Source of the DNA: CAWHOW01 sp963831005
Lineage (GTDB): Bacteria > Bacteroidota > Bacteroidia > Bacteroidales > CG2-30-32-10
Length of the DNA: 64,000 nt
Direction: 5' to 3'
Assembly: GCA_963831005.1 (NCBI GenBank)
Contig: CAWHOW010000028.1
Coordinates: 62,001-126,000, forward strand
Made by a program: the position numbers and the translations under genes. Positions 63,946 to 64,000 of the stretch are shown one piece after another (positions within the stretch are counted from its first letter, which is position 1; each line of letters starts with the position of its first letter). The notes below the pieces were generated by a model. It worked only from the letters and a program-made list of their open reading frames with translations. It did no database searches and was not told the origin of the DNA.

Positions 63946-64000
63946 TTAAATTTTTGAATTATTCAATATTCTTTAACTATTTTTGTTTCAATATTCTTTT

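Overview
ORGANISM. The window looks like an AT-rich chromosome segment of a member of the Bacteroidota, probably an uncultured, at least partly anaerobic lineage. Several secreted proteins end in type IX secretion (T9SS) sorting domains: type A, ending in KxFVKE or KRVMLVK, and one CHU_C/type B. Promoters carry the Bacteroidota -7 box TAnnTTTG, often with a TTG-type element 19-20 bp upstream. Shine-Dalgarno sites are mostly weak. An ExbB-ExbD-ExbD-TonB-TonB cluster lies next to a PstS-like lipoprotein and a TPR protein. Both the ferredoxin-linked and the NAD-linked 2-oxoglutarate-oxidising enzymes are encoded. LAYOUT. 1-4.8 kb: 5' part of dsbD, a tilS gene broken by an inserted palindromic repeat, a YoeB-type toxin-antitoxin pair, and a membrane hypothetical. 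4.8-13.2 kb: central metabolism (korBA, a 2[4Fe-4S] ferredoxin, sucA, sucB), interrupted by a HEPN/MNT pair. 13.2-17.4 kb: a membrane hypothetical, two repeat arrays, and a TPR histidine kinase with its NarL-type regulator. 17.8-21.7 kb: a giant glycine-rich/PKD/SprB-repeat/CHU_C surface protein with one frameshift. 21.8-24.6 kb: tRNA(CAU), a HAD phosphatase, dusB and a CPBP protease. 24.7-32.1 kb: the TonB/ExbBD/TPR/PstS cluster. 32.1-36.3 kb: tRNA-Ser(GGA), two truncated genes flanking a repeat array, a lipoprotein, an uncharacterised protein and two more arrays. 36.3-42.5 kb: four T9SS cargo genes, three of them beta-propeller (BNR/Ycf48-like) paralogues. 42.5-54.4 kb: housekeeping genes (APC permease, FAD reductase, cysS, threonine dehydrogenase-kbl, cyanophycinase-like peptidase, pgk, aminotransferase plus nitrilase-family amidase). 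54.4-64 kb: two OmpA-family genes, each with a one-base frameshift, and two large C10 (streptopain-like) secreted proteases separated by a repeat array. STANDOUT. Seven intergenic tandem arrays, plus two minimal ones, all have a repeat period of 21 bp but unrelated sequences. Most units contain a hyphenated dyad whose sequence is specific to its array, for example ATCAAGT-N7-ACTTGAT, GATTG-N2-CAATC and TTGTTAA-N-TTAACAA. Most arrays lie about 30-190 bp upstream of a recognisable -7 promoter element. A constant 21-bp length (two helical turns) with changing sequence is not explained by CRISPR, coding sequence or a single transcription-factor site. I cannot assign it to a described element class. 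CAUTIONS. Three genes carry single-base frameshifts, one of them in an A9 run. They may be real or may be assembly errors; raw reads would decide.
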